Below the pieces are notes generated by a model. That model made no database searches. It was not told the DNA's origin and saw nothing but the letters and a program-made list of their open reading frames with translations. From NCBI GenBank assembly GCA_036003885.1, contig DASYSA010000196.1:1-5381 (forward strand): 5,381 bases of DNA, in the 5' to 3' direction. Made by a program: the position numbers and the translations under genes. Of the stretch, positions 4,834 to 5,381 are shown one piece after another; position 1 is the first letter of the stretch, and the number at the start of each line of letters is the position of its first letter. This DNA is from DASYSA01 sp036003885. Its GTDB lineage: Bacteria; Acidobacteriota; Blastocatellia; UBA7656.

Positions 4834-5381
4834 ATGTGGGGAATGGGAAGCATTTACAGTCGTAAGGGTACCAAGATCTTATGGTGCAAATATTCTATAC
4901 GCGGGAAAGTGGAACGCGAAAGCACCAAGACGTCAGACCCGGCCAAGGCCCGGCGCTATCTCAGGCGTCGCATGGACGAGGTGGGCGCCGACAGGATAGG
5001 CATCAAGAGATTCGTCGGCCCAATGGCCGAAAGAATCACGGTTGGCGAGCTCTTCGACAACCTCGAGAATAACTATACGATCCGTCACAAGCTGACGCCC
5101 CAGATCCGGTCCAAGCTCAAACCGCTGAGGGCTGCCTTCGGCACGATGTCGGCGTTGCGGCTCAGCGACTCCGTTGTCCAGGACTACATTCGCATCCGTC
5201 AGCAAGGAGTCCCTGCCAACAAGATCAATCTCTCGCGCCTCGAGCTCTCGCTGCGTGATTTCGGCCCCATCGCCGACGCCACGATAAACCGTGAAACTCA
5301 GCTCCTCAAGCAAGCATTCAAGCTCAAAAAGAAGGTGGTAGGCGAGGGGCCGGACATTCTAAAGCTGCCCGAAGACAACGT
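4834..5381 (+). CDS. phage/genomic-island integrase, N-terminal part (runs off the window)
   Basis: The N-terminal 182 residues of a tyrosine-type integrase. Residues 4-50 form the AP2-like arm-binding domain (GSIYSRKGTKILWCKY, then the REST-K-T-SDPAKARRYL pattern), which binds arm-type sites around att. Residues 66-170 are the SAM-like core-binding domain (ITVGELFDNL, then ATINRETQLLKQAF). A stretch of about two dozen residues (125-148, GVPANKINLSRLELSLRDFG) sits before the conserved TINRE helix and looks like an insertion compared with common integrases. The catalytic residues lie beyond the window, so activity cannot be judged. The arm-binding domain, absent from the two recombinases at 385-2572, marks it as a different subfamily belonging to a separate integrative element with the HTH gene. 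Confidence 0.9.
   Translation, partial: MWGMGSIYSRKGTKILWCKYSIRGKVERESTKTSDPAKARRYLRRRMDEVGADRIGIKRFVGPMAERITVGELFDNLENNYTIRHKLTPQIRSKLKPLRAAFGTMSALRLSDSVVQDYIRIRQQGVPANKINLSRLELSLRDFGPIADATINRETQLLKQAFKLKKKVVGEGPDILKLPEDN

Noticed and set aside
1..5381. CRISPR arrays, tRNA genes, reverse transcriptase or toxin-antitoxin pairs
   Set aside because: I looked for regularly spaced repeats, tRNA-like arms, reverse transcriptase motifs and small paired genes on both strands and found none.

Overview
The window is moderately GC-rich accessory DNA from an unidentified bacterium. Strong Shine-Dalgarno sites, overlapping stop/start codons and the protein families all point to Bacteria, but nothing fixes the phylum. 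An environmental Gram-negative lineage (acidobacterial, deltaproteobacterial, Nitrospirae or similar) is only a guess. No rRNA, tRNA, CRISPR array or housekeeping gene was seen.

The centre (about 364-4312) looks like one compact mobile element of roughly 3.95 kb. Its four genes all lie on the minus strand and read leftward: a small Cys-rich putative zinc-binding protein (4051-3590), a short DnaG-type primase with CHC2 zinc finger and TOPRIM domain (3570-2569), and two different tyrosine recombinases (2572-1523 and 1530-385). The genes are separated by 19 nt, then overlap by 4 bp (ATGA), then by 8 bp (ATGAGTGA), so they form one translationally coupled operon. The block is bracketed by imperfect inverted repeats sharing CTGA(A)GAAAAAA and GATTGGCC[A/G]GT[C/T]AA. 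The left copy covers the end of the last recombinase gene and the right copy lies in the leader of the operon. Both recombinases keep the full R-K-H-R-H-Y catalytic set and the primase keeps its metal-binding residues, so the element looks intact.

Paired tyrosine recombinases recall Tn554 (TnpA/TnpB) and RIT (recombinase-in-trio) elements. A primase plus a Cys-rich protein in place of TnpC or a third recombinase is not an arrangement I can match to a named transposon family. A plausible inference is that the recombinases cut and join the ends while the primase supports second-strand synthesis on a single-stranded or circular intermediate. This is untested.

The left flank (1-363) holds at most the last 48 codons of an unrecognised gene, then non-coding sequence with a short inverted repeat and an AT-rich repeated patch. 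The right flank (4313-5381) carries a second, unrelated recombination module on the plus strand: an excisionase-like helix-turn-helix gene (4509-4820), then 13 nt later the start of a phage/island-type integrase that runs off the window. The intergenic region before it has a perfect 10-bp palindrome and short direct repeats that could be regulator or Xis/Int binding sites. The element therefore appears to have inserted into, or beside, a larger integrative element.
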